NCBI GenBank assembly: GCA_963575745.1
Contig: CAUYUJ010008591.1
Coordinates: forward strand, 424,075 to 488,074
Direction: 5' to 3'
DNA length: 64,000 nucleotides
From: Prorocentrum cordatum
Lineage: Eukaryota > Sar > Dinophyceae > Prorocentrales > Prorocentraceae
Shown: positions 29,457 to 41,170 of the stretch, piece after piece
Position numbering within the stretch: the stretch's first letter is position 1
Layout of the letters: each line of letters opens with the position of its first letter
Notes under the pieces: model-generated
Told to the model about the DNA's origin: nothing
Databases searched by the model: none
Seen by the model: only the letters and a program-made list of their open reading frames with translations
Program-made: the position numbers and the translations under genes

Positions 29457-30109
29457 TCAGGGTCGGCGGCACCGGCCGTAAGGCCTTCGCAATAAGAAAC
29501 GGTCAATAAGGAACGAAGCCCCTTTTTGGCTACACAAGCGCCTGCGTGCACGAGGAGGGCCAGAGGAACAGCAATGGGAGGACCTAAGGAACATCGCCCC
29601 GCTGGGTGGGCTGATTCGCCACCACGCCTTTCGGGGGCGAACGTGTCCTGGGGGTCCTGTGCAGCCTCCTTCAGTGCTCCGCTTCCCGCGAAGCAACAGC
29701 GCGGATCCTCCAGGCAAGTCGACTTGCACATCAGGAAGGGGAGGAACAAGAGGAAGAGCGAAATAAGATGAGGGAAGAGGAGAAGGAGGAGGAGAAACCA
29801 TACACTTCCTGTTCGCCAGAGCCAAGGCCGATCTGGGGAAAGCATCGGAGAAGGAGGGGGATGGGCGGTGGTGATACTAACGATGACGCTCATGAGTAGG
29901 AGTAGTAGGAGGAGGAGGAGAGGACGAACCTGAGGGAGGGAAGGACGAGGAAGAGGAAGACGGAGGGAGGGAGGGAGGGAAGGAGAGGGGAGACGAGGGA
30001 CAAACTAATAAACGAGGAGGCGAGGGAGGCACCGAGGGCGGCACGAAAGGAACAGCGGGTGGACGGAGAGGCAGCAGCGAGGAGCGGCGACGGACGGTGG
30101 CCAGGCTGG
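29457..30109. other. gene-free stretch
   Basis: No supported gene. Purine-rich short repeats (GGAGGAGGAG, GGGAGGGA) lie around 29770-29800 and 29905-30000. Confidence 0.45.
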
Positions 30110-30215
30110 CCGGGGAAATCCTCAAGCTCCAGCCTCCGAGCGCTCTCGTCCTCGTAGCGGCGGACCACGTCCTGCGCGCTCCCCAGCAGCCTCGAGACCT
30201 CCGCCTCGTGGGAAG
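30110..30215 (-). other. possible coiled-coil exon fragment
   Basis: The minus strand encodes EAEVSRLLGSAQDVVRRYED then ESARRLELE, a charged amphipathic helix. It is preceded by TTCCTTCCCACGAG, a pyrimidine-rich stretch ending in AG that could serve as a 3' splice site. Surrounding DNA is non-coding. Same style as other minus-strand segments in this window. Confidence 0.33.
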
Positions 30216-30264
30216 GAAGCCCTCCTCACTGCTCTCCGGGCTCCCCAAAGACCCAACGTATTCA

Positions 30265-30600
30265 AAAAATCAAGACGGAGGTTTTTCGCCGTTTTCGGCC
30301 TCTGGGGGCCCTCGCCGAGCCCCAGGACCGTCAAAAACGATTCAGGATGAAAAGAAAGGTCCTGGGGAATGAGTCGAGACTTCCGGGGACCGCGCATTGA
30401 CAAAAATTACGGCGTCGGATCTCTTGGTCTGCCTCCCCAGACATGCGACGTCCTGATTTTTCTGATGCGCGGTCCCCAGAAGTCTGGACCCTTCCCTCGG
30501 AACGGATTTCTCCTCCTGCCTAGTTTTTGTTGACGGTCCCAGGGTAGGGGCAAGGGCCTCAGGAGGCCGAACACGGTGAAAGACTTCCGTCCTCATTGTT
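30265..30600. repeat. large inverted repeat of dispersed family R
   Basis: The left arm (30265-30425) and right arm (30460-30600) are inverse copies: CGTTTTCGGCCTCTGGGGGC versus GCCTCAGGAGGCCGAACACG, and CAGGACCGTCAAAAACGA versus TTTGTTGACGGTCCCAGG. A ~335-bp snap-back structure of this kind suggests a foldback element. Half copies occur at 55270-55400 and 58310-58485. Confidence 0.68.
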
Positions 30601-31124
30601 TTGTTGCGCGAGCATTTTCTGAACAACCTGCACAACGATCCCATTTTTCCCTTGCGTTGCTCAAATACGGCGGGGGCTTTGGATAAAGAAATCTTGGATA
30701 AGGAATCCGGAGTCTGGAAACCCGCGGAACCTTTATGGCGGATCGGCAATGGGCATCGCCGCCGCCCCCATCATATAAGGAATTCTTCAGGGTCTGAAGC
30801 CTCCTGGGCGCATTCCTTAACCAACCCCCCCACCCTTGGAGGTCTGAAAATGGGCGCCAACACCAAAACAGGGGGTTGCCTCCACCAGGGGGGGACGATC
30901 CTAGATTTTGGTGTTGGTGGTACTCTTTCGGCCCCCGACGAGGCCCGAATGTTTACATCACCGCCGAGATCCAGGCCATCTCCACACGGTGGAGGCACAC
31001 CGCCGATATTGGTGTTGGTGCCGACCTCCAGGTGTGCGACACCCCATGGCCACCCCTTCTGGGATTCCTGCTCCGGGCGCGGTGCGCCCGAGGAGGGGGG
31101 TGGGGAAGGGGATGGGGAAGGGGA
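30601..31124. other. gene-free stretch with short direct repeats
   Basis: No gene recognised. The phrases GGAGGCACACCGCCGATATTGG, CACCAGGGGGGGACGATCC and GATCCAGGCCATC recur in related form, and similar wording (GGTGGAGGCACACCGCCGA) is present near 4575-4595, indicating another dispersed repeat. Confidence 0.4.
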
Positions 31125-31320
31125 TGAGGAGGAGGAGGAGGAGGAGGAAGAGGAGGAGGAGGAGGAGGAGGAGGAGGAGGAGGAGGAGGAGGAGGAGGAG
31201 GAAGGGGAGGAGGAGGAGGAGGAGGAAATTGAGGAGGAGGAGGAGGAGGAGGAGGAGGAGGAGGAGGAGGAGGAGGAGGAGGAGGAGGGAGGGAGGGAGG
31301 GAGGGAGGGAGGGAGGGAGA
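31125..31320 (+). repeat. GGA/GGGA microsatellite
   Basis: About 195 bp of GAGGAG units ending in (GGGA)n. No coding value. Confidence 0.95.
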
Positions 31321-31597
31321 GAGGGCTATTTTTATGTTCGGCCCCCTGGCGCCCTGCCGGCAGGCTAAACCAGGTGCCGTCGGAGGAGCAGGAAATGGAG
31401 GAGGAGGAGGACGAGGAGGGGGGCTCGGAGGAGGGGCGCGGCGGCGCACCCGGGCCCGAGGCACGCGCGCGGGCCAAGGGGGGCCCCCGGGGGGCGCACG
31501 GAGGGAGGCAGTGGGCGCCGCGAGCCCTGGGGGATGGGGCGAGAGGCAGACCCACGCCCTCGAGCAATGAACAAATCACGGGGGGAGGTGTTTCTTA

Positions 31598-31749
31598 CCA
31601 GCCTCGAACGTATCCCTATCCCTAAGATTGACACGCCAAAAGGCGATGACAATCTTAGGGATCCGCCCTCCAAAAATAAGGGACTCCCTAAGATTGGCAT
31701 CGTGATGAGGAGGTGCCCAGCATAGGGATAGGGCTATGTTCCAGGCTGG
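31598..31749 (+). mobile_element. MITE family C, copy 1
   Basis: About 150 bp with inverted termini CCAGCCTCGAACGTATCCCT and the complement of CCAGCCTGGAACATAGCCCT. The interior repeats CCCTAAGATTG twice in alternating orientation. An inverted second copy lies at 33219-33369. No convincing target duplication was seen. Confidence 0.72.
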
Positions 31750-31985
31750 TGAGTTTCACGATCTTCGGCTTCAAAAACGACTCAGGATGCAAAGCCGGTC
31801 ATGGGGAGAGGGGTCGGGACCTGGGTGGGTCGGCGTGAAGAACTCATTACGTAGTACCCTGCAGATGCGGATAAGAGTGAAGGGGCGGTGGGGACGCCGG
31901 CAGTCTGCGAGACTCTGGAGAAGCCCGCCGCAGGCGCCAAAGTTTCACAAATTATGCAACGAGCCCGCCGCTTTCGTTAAACCAA
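31750..31985. other. unremarkable stretch
   Basis: Contains TTCAAAAACGACTCAGGAT, a piece of dispersed family R; otherwise nothing recognised. Confidence 0.4.
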
Positions 31986-31992
31986 TGTGGGT

Positions 31993-32153
31993 ACGTCGCG
32001 GGTGGGTTCGGGGGTTGGGTCGTGTGTGGGTCGCTGGGTGGGTCGCGGGGTGGGTCGCGTGTGGGTCGCTTGGTGGGTCGCGGGTGGGTCGCGGGTTTGG
32101 TCGCGGGCGGGTCGCGGGGTGGGTCGGTCGCAGGGTGGGTCGCGGGTGGGACG
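31993..32153 (+). repeat. GGGTGGGTCGC minisatellite
   Basis: About 12 units of GGGTGGGTCGCG with small variations. The plus strand has regularly spaced GGG runs and is a candidate G-quadruplex-forming tract. Confidence 0.88.
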
Positions 32154-32309
32154 ACGACAACAAACAAGAACAACGAAACAACGCAACAACGCAACAAGCA
32201 GAGTTCTCACCACAAATTCCCACTTCAGCCACGCACCCAGGGACAATGAATGGCCGTTCGGCCCCCTCACTCTGACGTCGGGGGTCTGGGAAGGACGTAC
32301 GCGCCCAAC

Positions 32310-32569
32310 CTTAATGGGTCCTGGAAGCGACAAGGCCGTTTTCTGTTGCCGGTTCCGTCTTGCCGTTTTGGTTGCCGGTTCCGTCGCCGTTGCTTTGCCG
32401 GTTCCGTCGCGTTTTTGTTCTCCGGCTCCTGTTCCAGTGCCACTCCCGGAACCGTGCTTGTTGCCGTTTCTGGTCGCCGTTTTTTAAAACGGCTTCCATG
32501 TTCAAGAGATGCTTCTTCAAAAACGGTGAAAAAAACGGCCCTGGCCCTGCTTTTTCTGGGGCCCACGAA
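32310..32569 (+). mobile_element. MITE family A, copy 3
   Basis: Starts CTTAATGGGTCCTGGAAGCG and ends with TCTGGGGCCCACGAA. The interior carries the same ACCGGTTCCGTCGCCGTT-like subrepeats. It is flanked by GCGCCCAAC (32301-32309) and GCGCCCAAT (32570-32578), eight of nine bases identical, an excellent target duplication. It lies between the two inverted family C copies. Confidence 0.82.
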
Positions 32570-32578
32570 GCGCCCAAT

Positions 32579-33218
32579 CATGTGCATGAGCACGGCCCCT
32601 GGATCCGCGAGACCAGAAGCGTGATACGAACATTCGCGCAACGCGTACTCTCAAGACCAACGTGGACTCGTGTACGAGTGCGTCCTTCTTGCACCCCTGA
32701 GATGTCATGGCCTCGCCTCTTGCTGTTCCCGTCGTAAGTGATTACACCAGAGAAAAGCCGAATCAGTGGATGGTTTTCGCTGACGAAATCGACCGGGAAC
32801 TGGGGAGCACGGGAGCCCAGAACCCACCGAAATCGGCCCGGAACCAATAACCGGGAACCCAGAAACCCAGAACCGGGAACCCGGGAACCCAGCCTGCTAC
32901 CAAAATCGTCGCGGAACTTTCGCCAAATCCTTCAACTTCCGCTAGGACCCCTTCAGTGCAAGCACTGATTGGGGAAGGACCACATTCCTGTAATAACTTC
33001 GAGCACAAGGAACAGTATCGACAGTGCCTGCCCAACACACTGGCGAAGCGTCGAACGAGTACCCATCGCCTCCCAGTGCCCCACACGTGAACACCCCGCA
33101 GGTTTGACACTTTCTTGGTGCTCGAGATTATTTGCGATCGTCTTGGCGCTCGACGTTCCTCCTGCTCGAAAGCAGGCTGGAACATCTTGAGCCTCGGCAG
33201 TGATCCCCCCCCCTTGGG
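32579..33218. other. gene-free stretch
   Basis: No gene recognised. A short tandem GGGAACCCAGAACC-type repeat lies at about 32798-32890 (GAACCGGGAACCCGGGAACC). Confidence 0.45.
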
Positions 33219-33369
33219 CAGCCTGGAACATAGCCCTATCCCTATGCTGGGCATCTCCTCATCACGATGCCAATCTTAGGGATTCCCTTTCTTTTTGAGG
33301 GCGCCTCCCTAAGATTGTCATCGCCTTTTGGCGTGTCAATCTTAGGGATAGGGATACGTTCGAGGCTGG
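33219..33369 (-). mobile_element. MITE family C, copy 2
   Basis: Near-identical inverse of 31598-31749: begins CAGCCTGGAACATAGCCCTA and ends GATACGTTCGAGGCTGG. With copy 1 it brackets 1.47 kb containing a family A MITE, so the whole 31.6-33.4-kb block is an inverted-repeat-bounded segment. Confidence 0.72.
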
Positions 33370-34419
33370 GAACCCCTCTGGTCGCCTTGGGCGGAGGCCC
33401 CCCCGGGGTCCAGGGCACGCCTCCCTCGGGGCCTCGCCCCGCTCCTCGCCTCCTGCGGGGCCTCAGCGTACGCGTTTGCGTATCCGGCGTTCCGACATCC
33501 GGCGGGAAGGGGGGGGGGGAGGAGGGGGGAGGGGGGGAGGGGGGGCGTTCCGACATCGGGCGGGAAGGGGTGGGGAGGGGGGCGGTCTGGCTCCGGACCG
33601 CGTGCAGCAGTGCGTCCTTTATGGGGGAGGCTCCAAGATCTATTCCAGGGGGGGGACGAGGGGGGTGGGCGCAGGGGCCCGCGCCGGTCGGCAAGACAAG
33701 GGACAAGAAACCGATCACAATCAACCCCCACCATGACCAGATCATGGAGCATTCGTGCAGCGGTGGCGACGGGGAACAAAAAGACATCCGAGCAGGCCCT
33801 CGCGGCCACAGCGGAGGACGGTCTGTTGGCGGCGCGCACAAGGGGGTAGGGGAAGAGGGGAGGCTTCTTGGAAGGAGCCTGCTTCTTAGAAGGCGCCAGG
33901 CCTGTATCTATAGATAGGGCCCGCCCCATTTCAAAAGCAGGGTGCTTCTGAGAAGCCTTTCCCCCTCCACCCACCCCCCCTTCTGCGCGTGGCCGATTCT
34001 TCAGAAAGTCGGCCCCCAGAGGTCACGACCCATCCCCTGGGACCGGCTCTTCATCCTGCGCCGTTTCAGGACGGCCCTGGGGCCCCGCGAGGGCCCCCAA
34101 AGGCCGAACACGGCCCCAAAAGAGTCCGCCGTGAGTTTCCTGTGACCCGATGGAGGTTTCAACGACCGCTCAAAATGGATCCCCTCCTCTTGAGCTATGC
34201 TGGAAGCCTTTGGAGGCTCAGAGAGCCCCCTGGAGACCTCGAAAGGACCTGCTGGCCCCTGGCGCGAAAGTGGGTTACGGGCAACGGGAAATTTGTTGCC
34301 CCTGGGACTGGGTCCCGGAAGCAGGTCATGTTGCTCCTCCAGGTGGCCTTCGGCCCAACCTGCCTCCGTGCCTTTGTTGCTGGTCTGAAATCTCGTTGAT
34401 GCCTGTTGGGATCTCTGGC

Positions 34420-34459
<40 letters not shown>

Positions 34460-34900
34460 GAGAAGGGCTTAAATTTGTCCTGGGGCCAACGGGCTGCGAA
34501 AAAATGTGAGGACTGTGTCCCCAAAGTGGAAGCAAGCGCCCATGCTCTAAGAGATTCGAAGGGGCTAAGAAGTGGGCCCTGTGTCCCAAGGTGAAGAGAG
34601 CCACTGTTCCTATAGAAAGTTCCGCGTAGCTATGCCGTGCCTGAAGCCTCGACGGGAAACTGTACCACCTAGTGGATGGAACTGTAAAGGTTGGAGGGGA
34701 GAGAGTGGGCACATGAGCATGTGGATGAGCAGTGTCTGCAGACCGGTGAGAAGCCCTCCTCTGGATGTGCGCACAAGATCGGTTGAGGATGGCCATCATT
34801 CCGCAAGGGTCACGGCGCTGATTCAGGCTCCAGGAAGACGCGCAAGGCATCCACGAGGAGGACCCAGGGCAGCCTAAGGGGGGATGCCCGAGAACCCCTA
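33370..34900. other. gene-free stretch with G-runs and a GA tract
   Basis: Contains a G-rich tract (33508-33545), a piece of dispersed family R near 34000-34130 (GGCCCCGCGAGGGCCCCCAAAGG) and a (GA)n tract at 34426-34453. No gene is supported. Confidence 0.5.
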
Positions 34901-34919
34901 AGTGCCTGGCAAAACCATG

Positions 34920-35245
34920 CTGGGAATCATTTTTGGACTCTGGGGGGTGGGGCATCTCCGTTTTTTGTTGGGCGTCGCCTGGGGGGGTGGGCATCTCCGT
35001 TTTTTGTTGGGGGCGCTTCGAGGGCCTCCCCGGGGCTCTTGGCATCTTGGCTTGAAATGTCGATTTGGATCCCCGCTATTGCCCTGTCTTGGGGGCGTCT
35101 CGAGTGCCTCTTGGGCCGTCGTGGCGGCATCTGGGGCCGTCTGGGCGCGCTCTTGCGTTGCATTCGAGCCGTCGCGGGGACCTCTTGGGCTGCCTTGGTG
35201 CTGTCTTGGGGACCTCTTGGGCAGTCTTGCAGCGTTGGGAAGCCT
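34920..35245. repeat. TTGGGGGCGTC-type degenerate minisatellite, block 1
   Basis: Starts with a direct repeat of GGGCATCTCCGTTTTTTGTT (34950 and 34990), then a run of CTTGGGGACCTCTTGGGC-like units about 20-30 bp apart. The same unit recurs at 36540-37310 and 38230-38830, and inverted at 47210-47760. Confidence 0.75.
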
Positions 35246-35254
35246 AACCAGCAT

Positions 35255-36540
35255 GAGGGAGGCGGAGAGAGGAAGGCGTGAAGGAGAGACGAGAGGGAGG
35301 GAGGAGGGAAAATGACGCAACGGGGAGGAGGCAGGCAAAGAGGAAAGAAAAGGATATGAGACGGGAGACGCAAAAGAACCAATAACAAAAGAGATACCAC
35401 AAATAACGGACAGCGAGGTACGGGAAAAACGAAAAAACACTTTGGGGCACGCACGCAGAACATCTGGGACAAGAGAAACGGGTGGGTGAGTGGGAGAGGA
35501 AAGAGGACGTGGAACGGGAGACGCAGGAAAACCAACAGCAAGGGAGACATCCGGGAGAACGAGCAACGAAGGGTGGGGGAGACGGAAACGCAGGAGGGAG
35601 GCGGAGAGACGAAGGCGTGAAGGAGATACGAGAAAGAGGGATGAGGGACAATGACGCGGCGGGAAGATAATAAGAGAAGAGAACCAAGGAAGGCGCAGGC
35701 GAACCAAACGTAGGAAAAAACATCAAGGAGAACAGACAGCGAGGGATGAGGAAAACGGAATCGCACTCGGGGGCACACCGAAGCCTGGGACAGGAGGAAA
35801 CAAAGGGGGAGTGCCTTGAACACAAAATTGAGGGAAAGGATGCAAGGATGCGGATTTGAAGGACATCCGTTTCTTTTTCAAGCTGGGGCTCCTACCCCTG
35901 AGTGGGGCAGGATGCTGGGTGAGGGCGGCGGAGGGAGGAAGGAGTAAAGGACAGATGAGGATAAGGGAAGGGCGATAGGGAAACGCGTGAGGGAGGCGGG
36001 GAGAAGAAGGCGTGAAGGATCGACGAGGTGGAGAGAGGATGGAAAAGGACGCAGCGGGGAGGAGGGAGGCGGAGAGGGAGAAGAATGCGGAGCGTGGGAC
36101 GCAAGAAACCCAAGAGCAGGAGAGCGAGAGAGAGCAAAGAGAACGGACAACGAAGGATGGGGGAAACAGAAACGCACCTGGGGGCACGCAGAAACCGGGG
36201 ACAGGAGGGAACGGATGGGGAGGGGTCGACCTTGAACAAAAAGGATTTGAGGAAATTTCAGTTTTTTCAAAAATGGGCTCTGGGGGCCCCCAGGAGCACC
36301 CAAGATCGCCCCAAGAAGCCTTCATGAGCCCCCCAAGAGCTACGGGTAAGCCCTCGAGAGGTCAAAACCATTGAACAACCAGGCGTAAAGGAGAAACCAG
36401 GCTTAAAGGAAAACGGACGCGGCGGGGAGAAGGGAGTGGGAGACGAAAGAGGACGTAGAACGGGAGACGAAGGAGAACCAAGAGCAAGAGAGGGATCCGG
36501 CAGAACGAACAGCAAGGGGTGGGGGAGACGGAAACGCATT
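35255..36540. repeat. diverged tandem repeat, ~300-bp-class unit
   Basis: At least four diverged copies, beginning near 35257, 35597, 35992 and 36385 with GAGGCGGAGAGACGAAGGCGTGAAGGA-like sequence. They share ACGGACAGCGAGG, GGGGGCACGCAGAA and GGGACAGGAGG.AAC. Purine-rich, no gene. Unit lengths differ because of internal deletions. Confidence 0.7.
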
Positions 36541-37312
36541 GGCCCCATGGGGAGTCTCGGCGACGTCGCACATGAGGGTCTCTTGGGATGTCTTCTTGGG
36601 GGCTTCTGTGGGGCTCGTGGGGCCTCTTAGGGCCTCGTGGGGCTTTCGGACGCCTCTTGGGTGCCTCGTGGGGCCTCTTGGGGGAACCTTGGATGCCACT
36701 CGGGCGGTCAGGGGGCCATCTTGGTTTGGTCCGTCCCCTGGTAATTCGCTTCCGGAGGGTCTCTTCGGGCGTTTCTGGGACCAGTTGGGCCATGATGGGG
36801 GCACCTTGCGCTCGAAGACGGCACCAGATCGCGTCAGGACGGCCGTTCATAGCCGCTCCTCTCTGGAAGCTTCGGGATCGCAACGAATGCCTCAGGGCGT
36901 CTGGAAAGGGGGCTCTCGGTGGCCTCTTGGGGGCCTCTTGGGGCTTCCTGGGAATCGGGGCCTCTTGGGGCCGTCCTGGGGCCTTCATGGGCTGTTTTGT
37001 ATGCCTTTTGGGCCTTCTTGGGGCTCTCCTGGGCCGTCTCCGAGCCCTGCAGAGAGCCTCTTCTCTTGGGCTGTCTTGGGGCGATATTGGGGGCCTCGCG
37101 GGCCGTCTTGGATGCTCTGGACGCTCCAGAGACGACTCTTCCACACATACACGTTGTCAGGAGGGGATGCGGCCATGCTTGCCTCTTCAAGCCCTCTTAG
37201 GGGGCGTCGTGGGGACCTCTTGGGGCTTCCTGAGAGCCTATTCGGAGCCTCTTGGGGGCTTTTTGGGGTGCTCCTGGGGGTTCCTGGGGGCGTCTTGGGG
37301 CCGAAGGCTATA
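36541..37312. repeat. TTGGGGGCCTC minisatellite, block 2
   Basis: Long field of CTTGGGGGCCTCTTGGGG-type units of variable spacing. Frames in all six phases stay open for 200 codons or more because the unit lacks stops, which explains several apparent ORFs here. Confidence 0.8.
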
Positions 37313-37319
37313 TAACCAT

Positions 37320-37969
37320 TGTATGTATATGTATGTATGTATGTAGGTATGTATGTATGAATCAATAAATGAATGAATGAATGAATGAATGAATGAATGA
37401 ATGAATGGATGAATGAATGAATGCATGAATAAATGAATGTGTGTGTAGGTATGTATATGTATGTATGTGTGTGTGCATGTATGTATGTATGTATGCATGC
37501 ATGTATGTGTATGTATGTGTATGTATGTGTGTGTATGTATGTATGTATGTATGTATGTATGTATGCATGTGTGGTTGTATGTATGTATGTATGTATGTAT
37601 GTATGTATGTATGTGTATGTATGTATGTGTATGTATGTGTATGTATGCGTATGTGTGTGTATGTATGTGTAAGCATGTGTATGTATGTGCATGTATGTGT
37701 ATGTATGTACGTATGAAGGTATGTATGTATGCATGCATGCATGCATGCATGCATGCATGTATGTATGTATGTATGTATGCTGTTATGTATGTATGTATGT
37801 ATGTATGTATGTACGTGCGTACGTACGTATGTATGTATGTATGTATGTATGTAGGTATGTGTGTATATATGTATGTAGGTGTATGTGGGTGTATGTATGT
37901 GTATGTATGTATGTATGCATGCATGCATGCATGCATGCATGTATGTATGTATGTATATATGTATATATG

Positions 37970-38003
<34 letters not shown>

Positions 38004-38092
38004 TGTATGTATGTATGTATGTATGTATGTATGTATGTGTGTATGTATGTATGTATGTATGTACGTATGTATGTATGTATGTGTGTCTGTCG

Positions 38093-38146
<54 letters not shown>

Positions 38147-38195
38147 ATGTATGTATGTATGTATGTATGTATGTATGTGTGTATGTTTATATAAT
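37320..38195 (+). repeat. ATGT / GAAT / CTGT tetranucleotide microsatellite block
   Basis: Nearly 900 bp: GAAT units (37370-37435), a long ATGT field with GTGT and ATGC interruptions (37440-38080), a CTGT block (38084-38142), then ATGT again. Apparent Met/Tyr/Cys/Val or His/Thr/Ile frames are artefacts. Confidence 0.95.
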
Positions 38196-38229
38196 ATCAG
38201 CCTTCGGACCATCCTGCCACGGTGCCAGG

Positions 38230-38830
38230 GCTGTGTGTCAGAGGCCCAGGGGGTGGTCGTTGGTACCTCGTTGGCAGCCTCTTGGGGGCCGCTTTGGAGC
38301 TACTGGGGGCCTCTTTCGAGTCCCTCGTGGGGGCCTCTTGGGGGCCTGCCGGGGGCCTCGTGGCGCCTCCTCGAGGATTCCCAGGACCTCCTGGGGGCCT
38401 GTGGGGTTGGAAGGCTGGCATTGTACGCTCGTGCTCCCCCTCTCAGGCTCCTCTTGGGGCCGCTCTGGGGCCCTCTCGAGTCATCTTAGGCCTCCCATGA
38501 TGGCCTCTGACGCCGACTCGGGGAATTCTTGGGGGCCTCTTGGGCCTTCTCTGGGCAGTCTGGCGCGCCTCTCTGGCCGTCTTGGGGCACTGGAAGCCCG
38601 AAAAGGCTTGAAAGCACGTAAGCACGTCAAACACCAACGGGAAATAACAAATTGGAGCCCCTAGGGGCACTCGTCGGGCTGGGTCCTCTTGGAGCCTTCT
38701 AGGGCCGCCTTGGGGCCCTCTGGGGGCCGTTCGGGAAACTTCTTGGGCCGTCCGGAACCCCTGGCGGCCGTCTTCGGGGTATCTCGGGGCAGTCTTGGCC
38801 CGTCGGGGCGGCTGTTTGGTCGCTCTGGGA
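38230..38830. repeat. TTGGGGGCCTC minisatellite, block 3
   Basis: Same unit as 36541-37312, continuing on the other side of the tetranucleotide block. This suggests that the microsatellite expanded inside one continuous minisatellite. Confidence 0.75.
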
Positions 38831-38929
38831 GCAGCTTGGCGGCCCCCCAGCTGCAGGCCCGGCCTTGAAATGCCCCGGAAAGAGTCCGGACTCCGCTGGG
38901 ACGAAAAGGTGCCACAGGGGGGGGGGGGG

Positions 38930-39663
38930 GGGGCATTTGAAAAAGTGTGTCGGCCCGCGGTCTGGGGACCCGGTTCCCCATGCAAAGCAAACACAGAATC
39001 CGAACACGACGAATGGTGCAAATACCAGGTACAGTTTGCACCGACCCCACGCCATATGAAGCGAAACCTCGAGGTCTCATATGCCCTGTGACAGCTCGTT
39101 TGCGCAACTCGCGCACATGATTCCTGCCTTCTGGCTCCAAGTTGCAACTGAAGTTTCATCTATAATCAATGAGCCTCTGACTAGGGAATGTTTGACCATA
39201 TGATGGAATTCCACATTCGCTGTTGAGTACGTTACTGCTCGCAGATGGAACTCCCACAACTCAAACATGAAAACCTAGTAACGCGAAGCTTTAGGCAATC
39301 GTCGCATATAAACGCCAACCACAAAGCCCAAATGAAATTGGCGACCACTGCCCGGTTTCGAAACAAAACGCTTCCAAAATGTCAGAAAACAAACTAGTAC
39401 CAATTCCAGCCGTGGCACTCATATCATCTGCCAGAATGGCTGTGTACTCTTCAGACGTGCGTGTGATTTCTTGTACGGCTCGAGATGGCTGGCTGAAATC
39501 GGTACCAATTGGATTGTTTGGGCTGGTGGAGAAGTGGCCCGGTGGGTCAACGTTTCCTTATTTGGCGTCTCGACAGTGGGCGGAATGGGGGGTGTCTGAC
39601 TCTGGACCTCTGTTCAATGCGACTGTTTGCAACAGTGCGTCCTGTGGGGGACACTCCACTCTG
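38930..39663. other. unique gene-poor stretch
   Basis: Begins with a 16-base G-run near 38919. Otherwise unique sequence with lower GC. The plus-strand frame 39379-39729 reads into a family B MITE and carries no known domain. Confidence 0.4.
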
Positions 39664-39790
39664 GCCATCGCTCGGACGTCCATTTCCTGTGCTTTTGTTC
39701 GGGTTCGTGCGTGGTTTTTCGCGAAATGATCAAGGATTCTCCTCGATTGTCCTCGCCGAAGGAAAAATGCACACGTCCGAGCGATGCCAA
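39664..39790. mobile_element. MITE family B, copy 3
   Basis: Starts CATCGCTCGGACGTCCAT and ends CACACGTCCGAGCGATGCC. It is most similar to the 27199-27325 copy throughout (TTCGTGCGTGGTTTTTCGC, CTCGCCGAAGGAAAAATG). No convincing target duplication. Confidence 0.74.
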
Positions 39791-40035
39791 GCACTTGCTT
39801 GAAACAGGCGCAAAAGTCAGTCAAGACCTCCTCATTGGGGGGAGGGGGAAGGGGTCCGAGGGCCCACGCCCATCGGCAAGACGATGAATCAGCAAACGAA
39901 CACTCGGTTGGAATTGGCACCCATCGGCCAGGATTCATCCGACATGCGGGCGCTTCCCCCCCTCCCTTCCCCGCCCACCAACCGCAACCGGGGGTGGGGG
40001 GGGAGGTCCGCCTCCCCCGGGAATCCGGATCACAG

Positions 40036-40063
40036 GAACCCGGAAATCTGGATTTCCGGGTTC
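40036..40063. repeat. AACCCGGAAATC palindrome 1
   Basis: Perfect 13-bp arms GAACCCGGAAATC / GATTTCCGGGTTC around a 2-nt spacer (TG). Confidence 0.9.
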
Positions 40064-40084
40064 TCGGGCGGAACCCCTTGCAAA

Positions 40085-40110
40085 AACCCGGAAATCCAGA
40101 TTTCCGGGTT
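40085..40110. repeat. AACCCGGAAATC palindrome 2
   Basis: Perfect 12-bp arms AACCCGGAAATC / GATTTCCGGGTT around CA. Flanked by CCCCTTGCAAA on the left and CCCGCGCCCCCC on the right, the same flanks as palindrome 3. Confidence 0.9.
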
Positions 40111-40279
40111 CCCGCGCCCCCCCCGCAGGCGCGCTCGTTTCTCGTTTTCCTCTCCCCCCTCGTCCTCCTCGTCCACCCTTTCCTTTCCCTGCCCTGCTCT
40201 TCCTCCTGCGTGGTTCTCCTCCTCCTCCTCCCCCTCCTCCTCGCCAGATTTCCGATTCTCGTGCGGGACCCCTTGCAAA

Positions 40280-40305
40280 AACCCGGAAATCCAGATTTCC
40301 GGGTT
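40280..40305. repeat. AACCCGGAAATC palindrome 3
   Basis: Same 12-bp arms and CA spacer as palindrome 2, with shared flanks over about 15 bp on each side, so copies 2 and 3 arose by duplication of a larger segment. Confidence 0.9.
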
Positions 40306-40375
40306 CCCGCGCCCCCCCCTCAGGCGCACCCTCTTCCCGTTTTCCTTGTCCTTTTCGTCCTCCCCCCTCCAGTCG

Positions 40376-40740
<365 letters not shown>

Positions 40741-40904
40741 ACACCCGAACAGATCATCTTCGACGCCGCCGCAATCGTTGTCGACGTCGTCGCCCTAGTT
40801 GTCGTGATTGGTGGTCATCGTCATCGCCATCATCACCATCATCAGCATCATCATCGCCCTCGTCATCGTCATCATCGTTATCGTTATCATTATCGTCATC
40901 ATCA

Positions 40905-41170
40905 TTATCAGTGTCTCCTCCTCCTCCCGTCTCCTCCTCCTCGCGTCTCCTCCTCCTCGCGTCTCCTCCTCCTCGCGTCTCCTCCTCCTCGCGTCTTCTC
41001 CTCCTCCCGTCTCCTCCTCCTCGCGTCTCCTCCTCCTCCCGTCTCCTCCTCCTCGCGTCTCCTCCTCCTCCCGTCTCCTCCTCCTCGCGTCTCCTCCTCC
41101 TCGCGTCTCCTCCTCCTCCTCGCGTCTCCTCCTCCTCCCGTCTCCTCCTCCTCGCGTCTCCTCCTCCTCC
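40905..41170 (+). repeat. GTCTCCTCCTCCTCGC 15-bp minisatellite
   Basis: About 17 units of GTCTCCTCCTCCTCG/C with alternating CGC and CCC variants. Confidence 0.93.

Noticed and set aside
31993-32153. GGGTGGGTCGC array considered as a telomere or subtelomere
   Set aside because: The unit does not match known telomere repeats and it sits among dispersed elements; kept as minisatellite.
36362-38489. Several 200-340-codon frames on both strands
   Set aside because: Open only because the TTGGGGGCCTC and ATGT units contain no stops in those phases.
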